From: Chlorobiaceae bacterium
GTDB lineage: Bacteria; Bacteroidota; Chlorobiia; Chlorobiales; Chlorobiaceae
Reading direction: 5' to 3'
Length of the DNA: 64,000 nt
Assembly: GCA_013334965.1 (NCBI GenBank)
Contig: JAAXWO010000003.1
Location: 1 to 64,000 of the forward strand
In this document: one piece after another, positions 63,942 through 64,000 of the stretch
Numbering within the stretch: position 1 is the first letter of the stretch
How the letters are laid out: every line of letters starts with the position of its first letter
Notes under the pieces: generated by a model
Databases searched by the model: none
What the model saw: the letters and a program-made list of their open reading frames with translations, nothing else
Told to the model about the DNA's origin: nothing
Program-made: the position numbers and the translations under genes

Positions 63942-64000
63942 ATGAAATTTCTCAGGAACGCCTTTCTGCTTCTTCTTCTCTTTCTCGTTGTCGACGTAGG
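63942..64000 (+). CDS. 5' end of an exported or membrane protein (partial)
   Basis: The ATG at 63942 opens a frame reading MKFLRNAFLLLLLFLVVDV up to the window edge, a basic start followed by a long hydrophobic run. This is a signal peptide or anchor. AGGAAC lies about 14-19 nt upstream. The identity cannot be told from about 19 residues. Confidence 0.6.
   Translation, partial: MKFLRNAFLLLLLFLVVDV

Overview
The window looks like the chromosome of a green sulfur bacterium (family Chlorobiaceae, close to Chlorobium/Chlorobaculum). Three chlorosome envelope protein genes (csmD-, csmE- and csmB-like) are the decisive markers. A type-E succinate dehydrogenase/fumarate reductase set, F1 ATP synthase genes split from the rest of the operon, hemE, a Kup transporter and several GSB-style hypothetical proteins agree with this. 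No rRNA, CRISPR array, transposase or integrase was seen. One tRNA gene, tRNA-Arg(CCT), lies near the right end.

Layout. 1-6.8 kb: a 1,810-residue multidomain surface-type protein (metallophosphoesterase, SwmB-like, choice-of-anchor-I-like propeller, an alkaline phosphatase domain with its motifs in permuted order, Ig-like domain) lies between two direct repeats. The right repeat is the 3' end of the intact def gene and the left one a broken def remnant, so this gene looks like an island inserted at def. 7-25 kb: mixed housekeeping and accessory genes (ThDP enzyme, three methyltransferase-like proteins, rsgA, DUF4405-like membrane protein ending in CASCH, MFS, SapC, RlpA, TPR, Kup, TerC, HTH-PAS, pentapeptide repeats, atypical SDR). 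25-36 kb: chlorosome genes bracket a response regulator / hybrid kinase / response regulator cassette and a probable peptidoglycan-sugar salvage operon (amgK-like, murU-like, namZ-like, sodium:solute symporter). A 36-residue single-helix membrane peptide and a DUF1997-like gene follow. 37-43 kb: the most unusual operon, with a CsoR-family regulator carrying the CstR-type Cys/Asn/Cys pattern, a palindromic operator, TolC, an RND pump without an adaptor gene, a small unknown protein, and an ETHE1/glyoxalase-II-like metallohydrolase. 43-63 kb: core metabolism (CBS protein, sdhA-sdhB-sdhE, hemE, gmhA, ribH, plsC, thrC-thrB, atpA-atpG, thrA, cinA, Sel1-repeat protein, mutL, tRNA-Arg, cytochrome c).

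How the parts fit. The central hypothesis is that the 37-43 kb operon is a reactive-sulfur-responsive export and detoxification module, which would make sense in an organism living on sulfide and polysulfide. The 30.9-35.5 kb operon would release and import cell-wall amino sugars and activate them for reuse. Two promoters (atpA, csmE) fit the Bacteroidota-type pattern TTTG-N19/20-TAnnTTTG. Two arrays of a 9-bp period built on ATGGAC, and one 7-bp array, sit in intergenic DNA of the core region. All functional statements are read from sequence motifs and family knowledge; no database search was run.
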